Program-made: the position numbers and the translations under genes
Shown here: piece by piece, positions 5,673-6,433 of the stretch
How the letters are laid out: each line of letters begins with the position of its first letter
How positions within the stretch are numbered: position 1 is the first letter of the stretch
Source of the DNA: Opitutaceae bacterium UBA3033
Lineage (GTDB): Bacteria > Verrucomicrobiota > Verrucomicrobiia > Opitutales > Opitutaceae
DNA length: 6,433 bases
Direction: 5' to 3'
NCBI GenBank assembly: GCA_002367815.1
Contig: DFDG01000138.1
Coordinates: 1 to 6,433, forward strand
Notes under the pieces: model-generated
What the model saw: the letters and a program-made list of their open reading frames with translations, nothing else
Databases searched by the model: none
What the model was told of the DNA's origin: nothing

Positions 5673-6433
5673 ATGCCACTTTCCCCTTCTGATACCCGCG
5701 AACTTTTGACCAGTTTAGGTCATGCGCCTCGACGCCATCTGGGACAGAATTTCCTGGTTGATGGCAACATCGTGAGGAAATCAGTCGAATTGGCGGAAGT
5801 ATCCTCAGCCGACACCGTGGTTGAAATCGGACCCGGACTGGGAACCCTCACTTCGGCCTTGTTGGATACCGGAGCGGATATATGGGCCATCGAAAGGGAT
5901 CCCAAGCTATACGCGTATCTACGTGCAGAAATCACCGGCCCCGAATTGGAACGCTTTCACCTTTCGGAAGGTGATGCGGTCGATCACGCGCTCGCCATGT
6001 TGCCGGCCGAAAAAACGGAATTCAAAATCGTGGCCAACCTGCCCTATGCCATTTCCACGCCATGGATGGATAGTGTGCTCAGCGGCCCCCTCCCGGCCCG
6101 TATGGTCCTGATGTTACAATTGGAGGCCGCCGAGCGTTATGCGGCCAACCCCGGTTCCAAGATATTTGGCGCCATCTCCATTTTCCTGCAATCAGCCTAC
6201 GCCATTGCCCCAGGGCACCGCGTCGGTTCGAGCTGTTTTTACCCGAGACCGGAGGTTGATTCCGCCCTCTTGCATCTGGTGCGACGGGCGCAACCTTTCG
6301 TTTTTCCGGCAGCTGTAAAAATATTGATTCGGGGCTGCTTTCAACAACGCCGGAAGCAAATCGGATCACTCTTGCGTGGTCGATTGCCTGACGATGGCGC
6401 GAAATGGTTGGCTCATCTTTCGAATGCAGGATT
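5673..6433 (+). CDS. rsmA: 16S rRNA dimethyladenosine transferase RsmA (KsgA), 3' end outside window
   Basis: RsmA uses S-adenosylmethionine to dimethylate two adjacent adenosines (A1518 and A1519 in E. coli numbering) in the 3' hairpin of 16S rRNA, a late checkpoint of 30S assembly. From ATG 5673, 253 residues are visible with no stop before the edge; the family is usually about 260-290 residues, so only the last few dozen are missing. Visible motifs in order are RRHLGQNFLVD (20-30), SAM motif I VVEIGPGLGTLT (49-60), the acidic residue of motif II in WAIERDP (71-77), GDAVDH (100-105), the catalytic loop NLPYAISTP (122-130), MLQLEAAERYA (147-157), FYPRPEVDSALL (189-200) and the C-terminal helix GCFQQRRKQIGSLLRG (221-236). 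The upstream in-frame stop at 5634 and the absence of other start codons fix ATG 5673, although no Shine-Dalgarno sequence precedes it. It probably has its own promoter in the 116-nt gap upstream. Confidence 0.95.
   Translation, partial: MPLSPSDTRELLTSLGHAPRRHLGQNFLVDGNIVRKSVELAEVSSADTVVEIGPGLGTLTSALLDTGADIWAIERDPKLYAYLRAEITGPELERFHLSEGDAVDHALAMLPAEKTEFKIVANLPYAISTPWMDSVLSGPLPARMVLMLQLEAAERYAANPGSKIFGAISIFLQSAYAIAPGHRVGSSCFYPRPEVDSALLHLVRRAQPFVFPAAVKILIRGCFQQRRKQIGSLLRGRLPDDGAKWLAHLSNAG

Noticed and set aside
5821..6369. Open frames overlapping rsmA on both strands (5821-6111 plus, 6079-6369 minus)
   Set aside because: The continuous RsmA frame with all family motifs covers this region; these are shadow frames.

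Overview
The window holds ordinary chromosomal housekeeping genes from a bacterium of moderate GC content. The gene set (XerC-type recombinase, MazG, TrpC, a GNAT acetyltransferase, RsmA) does not fix the taxon. Three things make me lean towards Verrucomicrobiota, perhaps the Opitutae: the style of the large propeller/Ig-like protein at the left edge, a short arginine-rich orphan protein, and TTTCGTGTG-type short repeats in an intergenic gap. This is inference from memory, not a search result, and I hold it at about even odds.

Layout. Positions 1-1496 (+) are the C-terminal part of a large, probably exported beta-rich protein whose start lies outside the window. It converges, with a 33-nt spacer, on a leftward cluster that reads mazG (3608-2931), then xerC (2968-2021, overlapping mazG by 38 nt), then a 142-residue protein of unknown function (1958-1530). 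Going right, a 143-nt divergent gap (3609-3751) holds mirrored arrays of 9-bp repeats and a nested inverted repeat. Rightward from it run trpC (3752-4549) and, one base later, a GNAT acetyltransferase gene (4551-5039). A strong hairpin (5026-5064) covers the end of that pair and also the end of the next element, a decayed leftward mscS-type mechanosensitive channel gene (5051-5556). After a 116-nt gap with a second hairpin and a small palindrome comes rsmA (5673 to the window edge, 3' end missing).

How the parts work together. mazG and xerC overlap and are probably cotranslated, but NTP clean-up and chromosome dimer resolution are not functionally linked. trpC is separated from the rest of the tryptophan pathway and is coupled to an acetyltransferase of unknown substrate. 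rsmA is an independent ribosome-maturation gene. The mscS remnant can be reconstructed piece by piece in three frames. It has lost about 110 residues, including the pore helix and the beta domain, and carries at least four further small indels, so it cannot make a channel.

I see no evidence for a new defence, mobile or biosynthetic system, no CRISPR array, no tRNA or rRNA gene and no intact mobile element. The items most worth a second look are the mscS pseudogene, the mirrored 9-bp arrays between mazG and trpC, the hairpin at 5026-5064, and the degenerate second domain of MazG.
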